Positions 1 through 8,131 of a stretch of 22,911 nucleotides of DNA are shown one piece after another. Source of the DNA: Gammaproteobacteria bacterium. Its GTDB lineage: Bacteria > Pseudomonadota > Gammaproteobacteria > DRJJ01. Within the stretch, counting starts at the first letter, position 1; each line of letters starts with the position of its first letter. The position numbers were made by a program, and so were the translations under genes. The notes under the pieces were generated by a model. That model saw only the letters and a list, made by a program, of their open reading frames with translations. It was not told the origin of the DNA and made no database searches. The DNA lies in assembly GCA_011052255.1 (NCBI GenBank), contig DRJJ01000174.1, positions 1-22,911 on the forward strand, read 5' to 3'.

Positions 1-305
1 ATATTACGTGCGCGGTAAGATATACGTGTCATCTCACCCGGATGGACCGTCACCTGCCGCTGATTAGGCTCAAACTGCCAGGGCAGCCGTGTATTGGTAT
101 TGGCATCCATTCTGACTGTTATCTGCCGCGACTGATCTACCGTCATCTGCTGCAGGGTGACTTCAGTAATTCGCTCCGTCTGGCCATTCAGGCCGAACGC
201 CTGACAAACCAGTGAATAAAGTGGAACCAGGGCAAAACCAAAGCCAAACATGCCTATAGTCACGACGATCGCTTTTATTACAGTCGTACGGTTGGCCTTG
301 CTCAC
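1..305 (-). CDS. ctaG: Cytochrome c oxidase assembly protein CtaG/Cox11, 5' part only
   Basis: Copper chaperone that delivers CuB to subunit I of the aa3-type oxidase; membrane-anchored with a periplasmic copper-binding domain. Only about 101 N-terminal residues are inside the window; the conserved Cys-containing copper motif lies beyond the edge. What is visible fits the family: a short basic N-terminus (SKANRTT), one transmembrane helix (IKAIVVTIGMFGFGFALVPL), then YSLVCQAFGLNG, which is characteristic of Cox11, and the beta-sheet start with DANTNTRLPWQFEP. I place the start at a GTG at 305, which overlaps the TGA of the small upstream ORF (302-304), suggesting translational coupling. No closer ATG is in frame. 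It lies downstream of ctaC-ctaD in the same direction, the usual place for this gene. Confidence 0.9.
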   Translation of the reverse strand, partial: MSKANRTTVIKAIVVTIGMFGFGFALVPLYSLVCQAFGLNGQTERITEVTLQQMTVDQSRQITVRMDANTNTRLPWQFEPNQRQVTVHPGEMTRISYRARN

Positions 306-418
306 CTGCTCGCGCCCGTCATCACAATAAAACCGACAAACAGCGATACCGCAACAATACCCAGCACGATGGCAGTGCGTTTGGCCTTATCTCGCTGCTC
401 TTGTGTTACTTCATTCAT
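302..418 (-). CDS. Small (38 aa) single-TM protein between ctaD and ctaG
   Basis: Short ORF, MNEVTQEQRDKAKRTAIVLG followed by a hydrophobic stretch and ending MTGASR. The charged N-terminal half (residues 1-14) is followed by one transmembrane helix (about 16-33), so it should be an inner-membrane peptide with a cytoplasmic N-terminus. It starts at ATG 418, 63 nt after the ctaD stop, and its TGA overlaps the GTG start of ctaG. Tiny ORFs of this kind at this position are known in proteobacterial cox operons and are sometimes annotated as cytochrome oxidase small assembly protein. The coding case rests on position, overlap with ctaG and a sensible membrane topology; there is no strong ribosome-binding site. 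It is too short for many gene finders. Confidence 0.75.
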   Translation of the reverse strand: MNEVTQEQRDKAKRTAIVLGIVAVSLFVGFIVMTGASR

Positions 419-452
419 AAATATAAACCAGTCAACCTCTCAACAGGAACAA

Positions 453-471
453 GCGGGGCACAAGGCCCCGC
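453..471 (-). terminator. GC-rich hairpin between ctaD and the assembly genes
   Basis: Perfect 7-bp inverted repeat GCGGGGC (453-459) and GCCCCGC (465-471) with a 5-nt loop, starting 11 nt after the ctaD stop codon. On the minus strand it is followed by TTGTTCC, a weak T-rich stretch. It looks like a partial rho-independent terminator or a 3'-end stabiliser that would keep ctaCD mRNA more abundant than ctaG mRNA. The sequence shows the stem; the attenuator role is inferred. Confidence 0.55.
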
Positions 472-481
472 GTATGCTTGC

Positions 482-2068
482 TTACTTCACTTCCGGTGCC
501 GTCACAAAACTATGGTACGGCGCAGGTGAAGCCAGCGTCCATTCCAGGCCATGCGATCCTTCCCAGACCTTATCAGTAGCCTTCTCGCCACCCTTGATAG
601 TCTTGATCACCAGATACAGGAATATCAACTGTGAGAACCCGAATATGAATGCGCCTATTGATGAGATCGCATTAAACTCGGTGAACTGTATCGGGTAATC
701 GGAGTAGCGACGCGGCATACCTGCCAGCCCGGTAAAGTGCATCGGGAAGAAGGTAAGATTCATCGCAATCGTTGACAACCAGAAGTGCCAGCTGGCCAGC
801 GTGGTGTTGTACATATTGCCGGTCCATTTTGGTAGCCAGAAATACACCGCAGCAAATATCGCAAACAATGAACCCGAAACCAGCACATAATGGAAGTGGG
901 CGACCACAAAGTAGGTGTCATGGTACTGGAAGTCTGCCGGAGCAACACCCAGCATCAGTCCCGAGAAGCCGCCAATGGTAAACAGGATTACAAAACACAG
1001 TGCCCATAACATCGGTGTTTCAAAGGTCATCGATCCACGATACATGGTAGATACCCAGTTAAAGATCTTGACCCCGGTAGGTACCGCAATCAGTACGGTC
1101 GCATACAGGAAGTACAACTCACCGGCTACCGGCATACCGACCGTAAACATGTGGTGCGCCCAGACGATGAATGACAGGAAGGCAATCGAAGCCGTCGCAT
1201 ATACCATTGAGGCATAACCAAACAGTTTCTTGCGCGCAAAGGTCGGAATGATTTCTGATACCACGCCAAATGCCGGCAGGATCATAATATACACTTCAGG
1301 ATGGCCGAAGAACCAGAATACATGCTGGAACAGAACCGGATCACCACCACCTGCTGCATCAAAGAAGCTGGTTCCAAAGTACTTGTCAGTCAGCATCATG
1401 GTGACCACGCCTGCCAGTACCGGCATAACGGCAATCAGCAGGAAGGCGGTAATCAACCAGGTCCATACAAACATCGGCATTTTCATCAGTGACATGCCGG
1501 GGGCACGCATATTCAGAATGGTGGCAATGATGTTAATAGAACCCATGATGGACGAGAAACCCAGCAGGTGAACAGCAAACACGAAGAATACGAGCTTGTC
1601 ATATTGTCCTGAGAGCGGCTCGTAGAACGTCCAGCCAAAAGCAGGGCCCTGGCCTGATGAGAAATTACCACCAAAGAACATTGGAGCCAACAACAGGATA
1701 CCCGCAAAAGGTAATATCCAGAAGCTCCAGTTATTCATGCGTGGCAAAGCCATATCAGGCGCACCAATCATCATGGGTACCTGCCAGTTAGCCAGGCCCA
1801 CAAATGCCGGCATAATCGCGCCGAACACCATCACCAGACCATGCAGGGTTGTCATCATATTAAAGAAGTTCGGGTCGACAATCTGTAAGCCCGGCTGGAA
1901 CAGTTCTGCGCGGATAACCAGCGCAAACATCCCACCAATCAGTAACATGGTGAATGAGAACCACAGGTACATTGTACCAATGTCTTTGTGGTTAGTGGTA
2001 AACAACCAGCGCTTGATCCCGGTAGGGATTTCGTCGTGGTGTGCGTCGTGTGTAGTTGTTGCAGTCAT
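482..2068 (-). CDS. ctaD: Cytochrome c oxidase subunit I (A1-type heme-copper oxidase)
   Basis: Catalytic subunit of the aa3-type terminal oxidase: it reduces O2 to water at the heme a3/CuB centre and pumps protons; inner membrane, 12 helices. 528 aa, the usual length. Visible ligands: His76 (heme a, TLHGLVM), His256 with Tyr260 (FGHPEVYIM, CuB and the His-Tyr cross-link), His305/His306 (WAHHMF, CuB), and His391/His393 (VVAHFHYV, heme a3 and heme a). Glu258 in GHPEVY identifies the A1 type, and Lys334 (TGVKIFNW) fits the K channel. The ATG at 2068 follows a strong AGGAGAG site. It sits 20 nt downstream of ctaC in the same operon; ctaG follows. Confidence 0.98.
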   Translation of the reverse strand: MTATTTHDAHHDEIPTGIKRWLFTTNHKDIGTMYLWFSFTMLLIGGMFALVIRAELFQPGLQIVDPNFFNMMTTLHGLVMVFGAIMPAFVGLANWQVPMMIGAPDMALPRMNNWSFWILPFAGILLLAPMFFGGNFSSGQGPAFGWTFYEPLSGQYDKLVFFVFAVHLLGFSSIMGSINIIATILNMRAPGMSLMKMPMFVWTWLITAFLLIAVMPVLAGVVTMMLTDKYFGTSFFDAAGGGDPVLFQHVFWFFGHPEVYIMILPAFGVVSEIIPTFARKKLFGYASMVYATASIAFLSFIVWAHHMFTVGMPVAGELYFLYATVLIAVPTGVKIFNWVSTMYRGSMTFETPMLWALCFVILFTIGGFSGLMLGVAPADFQYHDTYFVVAHFHYVLVSGSLFAIFAAVYFWLPKWTGNMYNTTLASWHFWLSTIAMNLTFFPMHFTGLAGMPRRYSDYPIQFTEFNAISSIGAFIFGFSQLIFLYLVIKTIKGGEKATDKVWEGSHGLEWTLASPAPYHSFVTAPEVK

Positions 2069-2088
2069 TTATCTCTCTCCTGACGACT

Positions 2089-3240
2089 TCAGCGCGCCGC
2101 TTTTATATCAGCTGGCTGAACCACGGAAGCAGTGTTGCCCCATGAATTACGTTCAAAGGTGATCACGGATGCCAGTTCCAGATCGTTAAGCTGGCTGCTA
2201 AACGCGGCCATAGCGGTACCTGGCTTACCGTTTTTGACAATATCGATATGGCCCTCTGCCGGCCCGGTAGCGATTGCGCTGCCCGCCAGTTTCGGGAATA
2301 CCGCTACGCCTTCACCATTGGCGCCATGGCAACCAAAGCAGCCACCCTTGCCCATGTATATCTTCTCTCCGCGGGCGATCAGCTCTTCTTTGCTCCAGAC
2401 CTTGTCGCTTGCCGCCTCTGCGGCAGCTGCAACGGCTTCAACCTTTCTGGCTGCCAGCCAGGTGTTGTACTCGGCTTCTTCTACCACCTTGACAACAATG
2501 GGCATAAAGGCGTGATCTTTACCGCATAACTCGGCACATTGACCACGGTAAATTCCAACTTTTTCTACCTTGGTCCATATTTCATTAACGTAGCCCGGTA
2601 TCGCATCTTTCTTGGTTGCAAATGCCGGCACCCACCAGGAGTGGATCACATCATCAGAGGTAACCAGCAGGCGGACTTTTTTGTTTACCGGGATAACCAT
2701 CATGTTATCAACTTCCAGTAGATAGTTTTTTATCTTGGTTACATCGACACCAGAATTTCGTGCACTGGCTAACTTATGCTCGGGGTTTAATGAGCTGATG
2801 AATGATACGGGCGTGCCGTCTGCATCGTACTCATATTTCCACTTCCATTGCAGACCGGTAACCTTAATGGTTAGATCGGAATCACTTGCATCTTCAATAT
2901 CAATCAGGGTTGAGGTGGCTGGAATAGCAACTGATAGCAAAATGATAAACGGTACAATCGTCCAGATAATTTCGACCGTGGTGTTTTCATGAAAATCAGC
3001 TGATACCGCGCCTCTGGACTTGCGATGTGCATACATGGAGTAGAACATAACGGCAAATACGGCCACTGCTATCCAGACACATATCCAGAAAACCAGCATG
3101 TGTAAGTCAAAAATCTCTTGCCCCAACGCGGTTACAGGCTCCTGAAAGTTAAGCTTGTACTCCGCCAGAACAGATCCTGACACGATCATCAGCAGCAATG
3201 TGCTTATGGTCTGTGTCATCCTCTTGAAGGGTAACTTCAT
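2089..3240 (-). CDS. ctaC: Cytochrome c oxidase subunit II with C-terminal cytochrome c domain
   Basis: Electron-entry subunit of the oxidase. From the ATG at 3240 it is 383 aa: a signal peptide (residues 1-26, ...GSVLA), two transmembrane helices (about 47-69 and 90-110), a periplasmic cupredoxin domain with the CuA ligands His200, Cys235, Glu237, Cys239, His243 and Met246 (QCAELCGKDHAFM), an Ala-rich linker (268-278), and a class I cytochrome c domain with CFGCH (301-305) and a likely Met344 ligand (GTAMAAF). The fused heme gives a caa3-like subunit, as in pseudomonads. A longer reading from 3279 exists, but AGGAGAGAG lies just upstream of 3240 and the signal peptide starts there, so I chose 3240. 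ctaD follows after 20 nt. Confidence 0.96.
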   Translation of the reverse strand: MKLPFKRMTQTISTLLLMIVSGSVLAEYKLNFQEPVTALGQEIFDLHMLVFWICVWIAVAVFAVMFYSMYAHRKSRGAVSADFHENTTVEIIWTIVPFIILLSVAIPATSTLIDIEDASDSDLTIKVTGLQWKWKYEYDADGTPVSFISSLNPEHKLASARNSGVDVTKIKNYLLEVDNMMVIPVNKKVRLLVTSDDVIHSWWVPAFATKKDAIPGYVNEIWTKVEKVGIYRGQCAELCGKDHAFMPIVVKVVEEAEYNTWLAARKVEAVAAAAEAASDKVWSKEELIARGEKIYMGKGGCFGCHGANGEGVAVFPKLAGSAIATGPAEGHIDIVKNGKPGTAMAAFSSQLNDLELASVITFERNSWGNTASVVQPADIKAAR

Positions 3241-3631
3241 AACGTGCTCTCTCCTCGCAACAGTTTTTATTATCATCAATTTTTAAAGCTTTTTTATTCT
3301 CCAGGCTGGCCCTTTTTTTATATATATTAACCAGCCCGGTTAAGTATGTTCGGTCGTCGCTTGCGCTTTATTTCTTTTTACGCAAACCAAGGGTACTGCG
3401 ACAGTGCGCCGCATCGTACCGTAGTCAAGGTTCACATTGCAATCAAAAATAGGAACATGGTGGCAAAAATTGTATTAATATTAGAATCTAATAATATAAT
3501 AAATATCAAAAGCCTTATAAATCAACTGACTATTATTTATAAGTATTTTAGTCGGTTATCACTTAATCAATAATATAAACGTTGCTATTATCACATAAGC
3601 ACCTGTTTCTTATTCTCTATTATAGAATATA
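3241..3631. other. AT-rich spacer between bioD and ctaC, no convincing gene
   Basis: About 390 bases separate the end of bioD from the start of ctaC. Base composition drops sharply here (runs of A/T at 3471-3560) relative to the flanking genes. It should hold the ctaC promoter and leader on the minus strand, but I could not find a clear -35/-10 pair. Structures seen: a hairpin at 3392-3420 (listed separately), an inverted TTGCG/CGCAA at 3361-3385, and TATTCT/AGAATA near 3612-3630 just after bioD. A 75-codon open frame at 3346-3573 on the plus strand has no ribosome-binding site and low-complexity Ile/Asn content, so I do not call it. Confidence 0.6.
3392..3420. repeat. Imperfect hairpin in the ctaC upstream region
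   Basis: GGTAC-TGCG (3392-3400) pairs with CGCA-tc-GTACC (3410-3420), 9 bp with a 2-nt bulge and a 9-nt loop. It is the only GC-rich structure in an AT-rich spacer. It could be a protein-binding site or part of the ctaC leader RNA; there is no adjacent T-tract on either strand, so a terminator is unlikely. Confidence 0.4.
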
Positions 3632-4321
3632 CTAACTCTCTAATATTTTATCTATCACCGGAGTCATCGCCGCCACATATTTATCTGTATCAGGTGCCGA
3701 CGCATAGGGCAAAACACCCAGTGCCGGTATGGTCATTCTACCTTGCAGTGTATCCAGATTTTCTCGTAATTTTGGCATACCAGTATCAATACAATTACCT
3801 ATCCAGCCGAGACAGTTAATGCCTGCATCGACCAGGGCTTTGGCGCTCAATCGGGCATGGTTTATACAGCCCAGTCGGACACCGACCACCAGTATCACGC
3901 TGCAATCCAGCCTCGCAATCAGCTCGACAACATCCTGTGTCTCATTCAGTGGCACCATCACACCGCCCACACCCTCAATGATTAACCATTCCGACTGCTT
4001 TGCGAGATACTCGGCGCTGTCTGCAATGGTTTGCAGATTTATGCTTACGCCAGCATCGCGCGCGGCAAGATGAGGCGCGATGGCAGGTTCAAAACAATAC
4101 GGGTTAATTTGTTCATACGGCGCCTCAACATTAGCAACCCTTTGTAGCATAAGTGCGTCTTCATTACGCAACATACCATTTGCTTTAGTCGCCCCACTGG
4201 CAACCGGCTTCATCACCGCTACACGCTGTCCACCACTCACCAACGCCTGTACCAGGGCCTGACTAAACCAGGTTTTGCCAATGCCCGTATCTGTACCGGT
4301 GATGAAAATTCTTTTTGCCAC
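3632..4321 (-). CDS. bioD: ATP-dependent dethiobiotin synthetase BioD
   Basis: Penultimate step of biotin synthesis: carboxylation and ring closure of 7,8-diaminopelargonate to dethiobiotin with ATP and CO2; cytoplasmic. 229 aa, normal length. The P-loop GTDTGIGKT (residues 9-17, Lys16) is the hallmark; KPVASG follows around residue 38, and EGVGGVMVPL around 117-126 is the conserved BioD loop. The start is a GTG at 4321, 5 nt after the bioC stop, with AAGG about 10 nt upstream. It is the last gene of the biotin operon; an AT-rich spacer follows. Confidence 0.96.
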   Translation of the reverse strand: MAKRIFITGTDTGIGKTWFSQALVQALVSGGQRVAVMKPVASGATKANGMLRNEDALMLQRVANVEAPYEQINPYCFEPAIAPHLAARDAGVSINLQTIADSAEYLAKQSEWLIIEGVGGVMVPLNETQDVVELIARLDCSVILVVGVRLGCINHARLSAKALVDAGINCLGWIGNCIDTGMPKLRENLDTLQGRMTIPALGVLPYASAPDTDKYVAAMTPVIDKILES

Positions 4322-4326
4322 AGCAA

Positions 4327-5226
4327 CTAAACCTTATTCAAAAAATCAACGCTGATGGTCTGGTCAGCTGACTGTGGTAACCAGGCATGCCCGAAGATCA
4401 CTTCATAACTTGCCGGCAGGCCCTGTGGCTGACGAAACTGTTCATAGCTGTCTGCCATCGCTGCCAGTTGTCGCTTGCCGGTTAAACCACGCATGCGCTC
4501 CGGATGTGCATTGGTGGCACCTATCGCCTGTAAATCACGCATCAAGTCCATCACCGAAGAATAGGTGAGGGTGATTTGCTCCATATCCATTACCGGGTTT
4601 TCAAAGCCACATGCCAGTAGTGCATCGCCAACATCATGCATATCCAGAAACTGGTTCACACGTGGATTATGATCAACTTCTGCCCAGCTGCTACGCAGCT
4701 CCTTCAGTGTATCGGGGCCAAAGGTGGTAAACATCAGCAGTCCACCTGGTTTTAATACACGACGCAACTCGCCGAATACCTGCGTCAAATCACTACACCA
4801 CTGTAAGGTAAGACTGGATATCACGGTATCACAGTGACTACTCTTAACCGGCAGCTGCTCAGCTATTGCACATATACCGTGTGGCCGCATGGCGCGACCG
4901 AGCCAGCACCGCCAGGCCGAAATCTGCTCACGAAAGCGTTGCTGTGCCTGCTTGATCATCGCTGGCGATAAGTCTACCGCGATGATTTGCGATTTTGGAA
5001 ATCGTTTTAGCAGGTCGGTGCTTAGCTGTCCGGTACCACAACCCAGGTCGAGCACCGTATCATGTTGGTGGCGAATATAGTCCAGCCGTTCTGTCAATTG
5101 CTTTGATACATTCTGCTGCAAAACCGCTGCCTGGTCATAACTGCCAGCCGCACGATCAAACGCGCGTTGAACCTGTCTGCGATCCAGTCGCATCATGTTC
5201 TCATGTTTATTACTACCCGGACTCAT
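4327..5226 (-). CDS. bioC: Malonyl-ACP O-methyltransferase BioC
   Basis: Methylates malonyl-ACP so that fatty acid synthesis can extend it as a disguised primer towards pimeloyl-ACP methyl ester; cytoplasmic, SAM-dependent. 299 aa. The N-terminal RAFDRAAGSYDQAA is typical of BioC; motif I is LDLGCGTGQLS (59-69), followed by the acidic AVDLS strand and a post-I region. A slightly unusual insertion (SAWRCWLGRAMRPHG, about 98-112) precedes the CAIAEQLP motif. The ATG at 5226 overlaps the bioH stop (ATGA) and has AGGAG about 10 nt upstream, so I keep it; an internal ATG pair at 5196/5193 closer to the conserved region is the alternative. bioD follows 5 nt later. Confidence 0.95.
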   Translation of the reverse strand: MSPGSNKHENMMRLDRRQVQRAFDRAAGSYDQAAVLQQNVSKQLTERLDYIRHQHDTVLDLGCGTGQLSTDLLKRFPKSQIIAVDLSPAMIKQAQQRFREQISAWRCWLGRAMRPHGICAIAEQLPVKSSHCDTVISSLTLQWCSDLTQVFGELRRVLKPGGLLMFTTFGPDTLKELRSSWAEVDHNPRVNQFLDMHDVGDALLACGFENPVMDMEQITLTYSSVMDLMRDLQAIGATNAHPERMRGLTGKRQLAAMADSYEQFRQPQGLPASYEVIFGHAWLPQSADQTISVDFLNKV

Positions 5227-5996
5227 TCCACTTCAACTCCTGCCGCTTGCTGTTGCACCTGCGCACACAGCGTTTCAATCTGACTGGCAACCACATCACT
5301 GTGAGACATGAGCGGTGCATGCCCGGCACCATCAATATATTCAATACTGATCTGTCTGTTTAGCGCACTGATCGCCGCACCGGCTGCTACCGGCACCAGC
5401 TTATCATCGCCGCCCAGCACACAACTAACCGGCACAGTTAGCTGACAATAGTCATCGCGCTGGTCAGTGTTCAACAGGATATCCAGACCCTGTTGCAGTG
5501 CACCCGCATCGGGCGCTGGCATTTGTTGTTGTAGCTGCCTGATTGTTTCTCGCATATTAGCTGGCTTTGACCCAAGTACTTGCAACGCCAGAAAGCGACG
5601 CAAGGTGCGCTCATAATCCTGCGCCAGATCGCTCGCGAAACCAGTGAACACCTTTTGCTCTACGGCACAGGGCCAGTCGTCTGCGCGCACGAAGCGCGGC
5701 GTATTGGCCAGCAACACCAGGCCGGCAACCTTGTCCGGATAACGCCGCGCCACATGAACCGCAACCATCGCACCGAGCGACCATCCCACCCACACTGATG
5801 GCCGCGAAACAGATGCGGCCAGCGATTGGGCGATGCCATCCAGACCCATTTGTGGCAACGGTGCAGCGGCACCATGGCCGGGTAACTCGGGACAGGACAC
5901 GGGGTGCTGTATTGGCAGTTTTGCCAGCAGCGGCTGCCACACAGCTGCGGACATCGCCCAGCCATGCACACATACCAGTGGTGTACTAGCTGGCAT
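5223..5996 (-). CDS. bioH: Pimeloyl-ACP methyl ester carboxylesterase BioH
   Basis: Removes the methyl group from pimeloyl-ACP methyl ester, ending BioC-dependent chain extension and freeing pimeloyl-ACP for BioF; cytoplasmic alpha/beta hydrolase. From ATG 5996 it is 257 aa, like known BioH. The oxyanion region is CVHGWAMSAAVW (9-20), the nucleophile elbow GWSLG (Ser73), the acid Asp197 or Asp198 in LGGDDKLVP, and the base His226 in GAGHAPLMSH. The frame stays open to 6077, but that would overlap bioF by over 90 nt and adds Trp/Arg-rich sequence unlike BioH; AGGA lies 9 nt before 5996. It overlaps the end of bioF by 11 nt and the start of bioC by 4 nt. Confidence 0.95.
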   Translation of the reverse strand: MPASTPLVCVHGWAMSAAVWQPLLAKLPIQHPVSCPELPGHGAAAPLPQMGLDGIAQSLAASVSRPSVWVGWSLGAMVAVHVARRYPDKVAGLVLLANTPRFVRADDWPCAVEQKVFTGFASDLAQDYERTLRRFLALQVLGSKPANMRETIRQLQQQMPAPDAGALQQGLDILLNTDQRDDYCQLTVPVSCVLGGDDKLVPVAAGAAISALNRQISIEYIDGAGHAPLMSHSDVVASQIETLCAQVQQQAAGVEVE

Positions 5997-7158
5997 CCGC
6001 TTCTGTCCTGACCAGCCCAGGTAATTCGGCCAGCGTATCCAGCAGACGATCCAGTTGATTCTCAGTATGCGCCGCACTGAGCGTAATGCGCAGGCAGGCC
6101 TCAGAGACCGTCGGCGGCCGCATAGCGGTTATCTGGATGTCGTGTTTTAACAGCTCCGCGGTCAGCTGCAACGCCATCTCGCTGTTAGCAACCCTCAGCG
6201 GCTGTATGGGTGTTATTGATTCTGCCAGCGGTAGTTTACGTTCAGCGGCGCCTGCGCGAAAATAGCGAATCAGCTTATTTAGCTGGCTACGTCGTTCGGG
6301 CTCTGCCTGTACCAGACGCAAGGCGGCACGGACCGCCTCAGCCACCGCAGGAGGTGAGGCGGTGGTGTAGATATAGCTTCTGGCTGTCTGAATCAGGGTT
6401 TCGATCAGTTCATCACTACCTGCCACAAAGGCTCCGGCACCTCCCAGTGCCTTGCCCAGAGTACCCATTAGTATCGGCACCTGTTGCGGGCTTAATCCGT
6501 AGTGATCAAGCGTACCCACACCTTGCTCACCAAGCACGCCGAAACCGTGCGCATCGTCGACCATCAGCCAGGCCTGCTGTTGCTGTGCCAGACTGGCCAA
6601 CTCCATTAGCGGCGCAATATCGCCATCCATACTGAACACACCGTCGGTCATAATCAGGGTTTCGGCCGCCCGCAATCCCTGCAGGCGCTGCGCTGCATGA
6701 TCTGCATTATTGTGGTCATAGCGAATCAGGCGCGCGCCTGACAGCAATGCCGCATCCAGAATCGAGGCATGATTGTTGCGGTCAGCCAGAATGTGATCAC
6801 CGCGCTGCATCAAGGCCGTCGCCACACCCAGATTGGCCATGTAGCCGGTAGAGAACAACAACGCACGCGAGCGCCCGGTAAATTCAGCCAGCTCCTGCTC
6901 AAGCAGATGATGGGCGCGACTGTGGCCATTGACCAGGTGCGCAGCACCGGCACCAACACCGTATTGGTCGATGCCCTTGTGCATTGCCTCGCGCACCAGT
7001 GGATGTGCAGCCAGGCCGAGATAATCATTACTGCAAAAATTCAGCAGCTGGCGGCCATCACGCACAATCAGCGGCCCTTGAGCTGAGTCACTGACCGCAC
7101 GTGAGCGATACAGGTGCTGTTGCTGACGCTGGACAAGAAATGGTGCCAGATCTTTCAT
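5986..7158 (-). CDS. bioF: 8-amino-7-oxononanoate synthase BioF
   Basis: PLP enzyme joining pimeloyl-ACP (or -CoA) and L-alanine to give 8-amino-7-oxononanoate (KAPA). From ATG 7158 it is 390 aa. Fold-type I alpha-oxoamine synthase features: SNDYLGLA (43-50), GHSRAHHLLE (78-87), the PLP-contacting VDDAHGFG (200-207) and the Schiff-base lysine Lys236 in GTLGKALGG. The frame also has an ATG at 7191 inside bioB, but the extra residues (SPCPHKPGCL) are not BioF-like and 7158 has AGG at a suitable distance, 13 nt after the bioB stop. Part of the bioB-F-H-C-D run. Confidence 0.96.
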   Translation of the reverse strand: MKDLAPFLVQRQQQHLYRSRAVSDSAQGPLIVRDGRQLLNFCSNDYLGLAAHPLVREAMHKGIDQYGVGAGAAHLVNGHSRAHHLLEQELAEFTGRSRALLFSTGYMANLGVATALMQRGDHILADRNNHASILDAALLSGARLIRYDHNNADHAAQRLQGLRAAETLIMTDGVFSMDGDIAPLMELASLAQQQQAWLMVDDAHGFGVLGEQGVGTLDHYGLSPQQVPILMGTLGKALGGAGAFVAGSDELIETLIQTARSYIYTTASPPAVAEAVRAALRLVQAEPERRSQLNKLIRYFRAGAAERKLPLAESITPIQPLRVANSEMALQLTAELLKHDIQITAMRPPTVSEACLRITLSAAHTENQLDRLLDTLAELPGLVRTEADAS

Positions 7159-7171
7159 CAAGCAACCTGGC

Positions 7172-8131
7172 TTATGTGGACATGGGCTCAATACCCAGAT
7201 TACTGAACAACTGCTGATCGTGGTTCACTGCCGGATTGTCTGTGGTCAGCAAGTGCTCACCATAAAAAATAGAATTGGCGCCGGCGAAGAAACACAGGGC
7301 CTGGGTCTCATCCGACATATCGGATCGGCCGGCAGACAGACGCACCATTGAGGCAGGCATCAGCAGGCGCGCCACGGCGATGGTCCGCACAAACTCCAGC
7401 GCATCAATCGACTCCACATCGGATAACGGCGTACCTTCTACCTGTACCAGCATGTTTATCGGCACACTTTCCGGATGCTCTGGCAGATTGGCCAGTTGCT
7501 GCAGCAGACCGGCCCGATCCATGCGTGACTCTCCCAGACCAACGATACCACCACAACAGAGTTTGATACCCGCATCGCGTACTCGCCCCAGCGTATCCAG
7601 ACGATCATCGTAGGTACGCGTGGTAATAATATCGCCATAAAAATCAGGGGAGGTATCAAGATTATGGTTGTAGTAATCCAGACCCGCATCACCGAGTGCG
7701 CTGGCCTGCTGGTCATCCAGCATACCCAGCGTCATACAGGTCTCCATGCCCATGGCCTTGACCTGCTCAACCATCTCCAGCACCCGAGGGAACTCGCCTT
7801 TGGGTGGACTGCGCCAGGCAGCACCCATGCAAAAGCGGGTGGCGCCACTGGCCTTCGCCTTTTGCGCTTCCGTTATTACCTGCTTCAGCGGCATCAGCTT
7901 TTCACGCTCCAGCTCCACCTTGTAGTGCGCGCTTTGCGAACAGTAGGCACAGTCCTCCGGACAACCACCAGTCTTGATGCTGAGCAGGGTGCTGATCTGC
8001 ACGCTGTTTGCATCAAAATGTTGGCGATGCAGGCTATGTGCCTGGAATAACAGGTCATTAAATGGCTGCTCGAACATGGCCACAATCTCGTCACGCTGCC
8101 AGTCGTGGCGCAGGTCTGCTACCTGATTCAT
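7172..8131 (-). CDS. bioB: Biotin synthase BioB
   Basis: Radical SAM enzyme that inserts sulfur into dethiobiotin to form biotin. 319 aa. The radical SAM cluster ligands are Cys57, Cys61 and Cys64 in GGCPEDCAYCSQS; the family motifs KASGATRFCMGAAWR, YYNHNLDTSP and CCGGIVGLGE are all present, covering SAM binding and the second, [2Fe-2S], cluster. The ATG at 8131 overlaps the stop of the upstream membrane-protein gene (ATGA) and is preceded by AGGAGAG, so the two genes are co-translated. bioF begins 13 nt after the bioB stop. Confidence 0.98.
   Translation of the reverse strand: MNQVADLRHDWQRDEIVAMFEQPFNDLLFQAHSLHRQHFDANSVQISTLLSIKTGGCPEDCAYCSQSAHYKVELEREKLMPLKQVITEAQKAKASGATRFCMGAAWRSPPKGEFPRVLEMVEQVKAMGMETCMTLGMLDDQQASALGDAGLDYYNHNLDTSPDFYGDIITTRTYDDRLDTLGRVRDAGIKLCCGGIVGLGESRMDRAGLLQQLANLPEHPESVPINMLVQVEGTPLSDVESIDALEFVRTIAVARLLMPASMVRLSAGRSDMSDETQALCFFAGANSIFYGEHLLTTDNPAVNHDQQLFSNLGIEPMST

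Noticed and set aside
369..698. 109-codon plus-strand frame at the ctaD end
   Set aside because: It is antisense to the ctaD C-terminus and the small assembly ORF, with no supporting signal.
1230..1571. 113-codon open frame opposite ctaD
   Set aside because: Antisense shadow of a conserved oxidase gene whose own frame carries all heme and copper ligands.
3241..3279. N-terminal extension of ctaC to an ATG at 3279
   Set aside because: It would put a charged 13-residue segment before the signal peptide and include the ribosome-binding site of the ATG at 3240 within coding sequence.
3346..3573. 75-codon open frame on the plus strand in the bioD-ctaC spacer
   Set aside because: No ribosome-binding site, rich in Ile/Asn as expected from AT-rich DNA, and no recognisable domain; it lies opposite the expected ctaC leader.
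3560..3580. FNR/ANR-like box in the ctaC upstream region
   Set aside because: TTGAT appears on the minus strand, but the second half-site does not match ATCAA at the required spacing.
6210..6635. 141-codon open frame opposite bioF
   Set aside because: Antisense to a fully conserved PLP enzyme, Arg/Pro-rich, no start signal.
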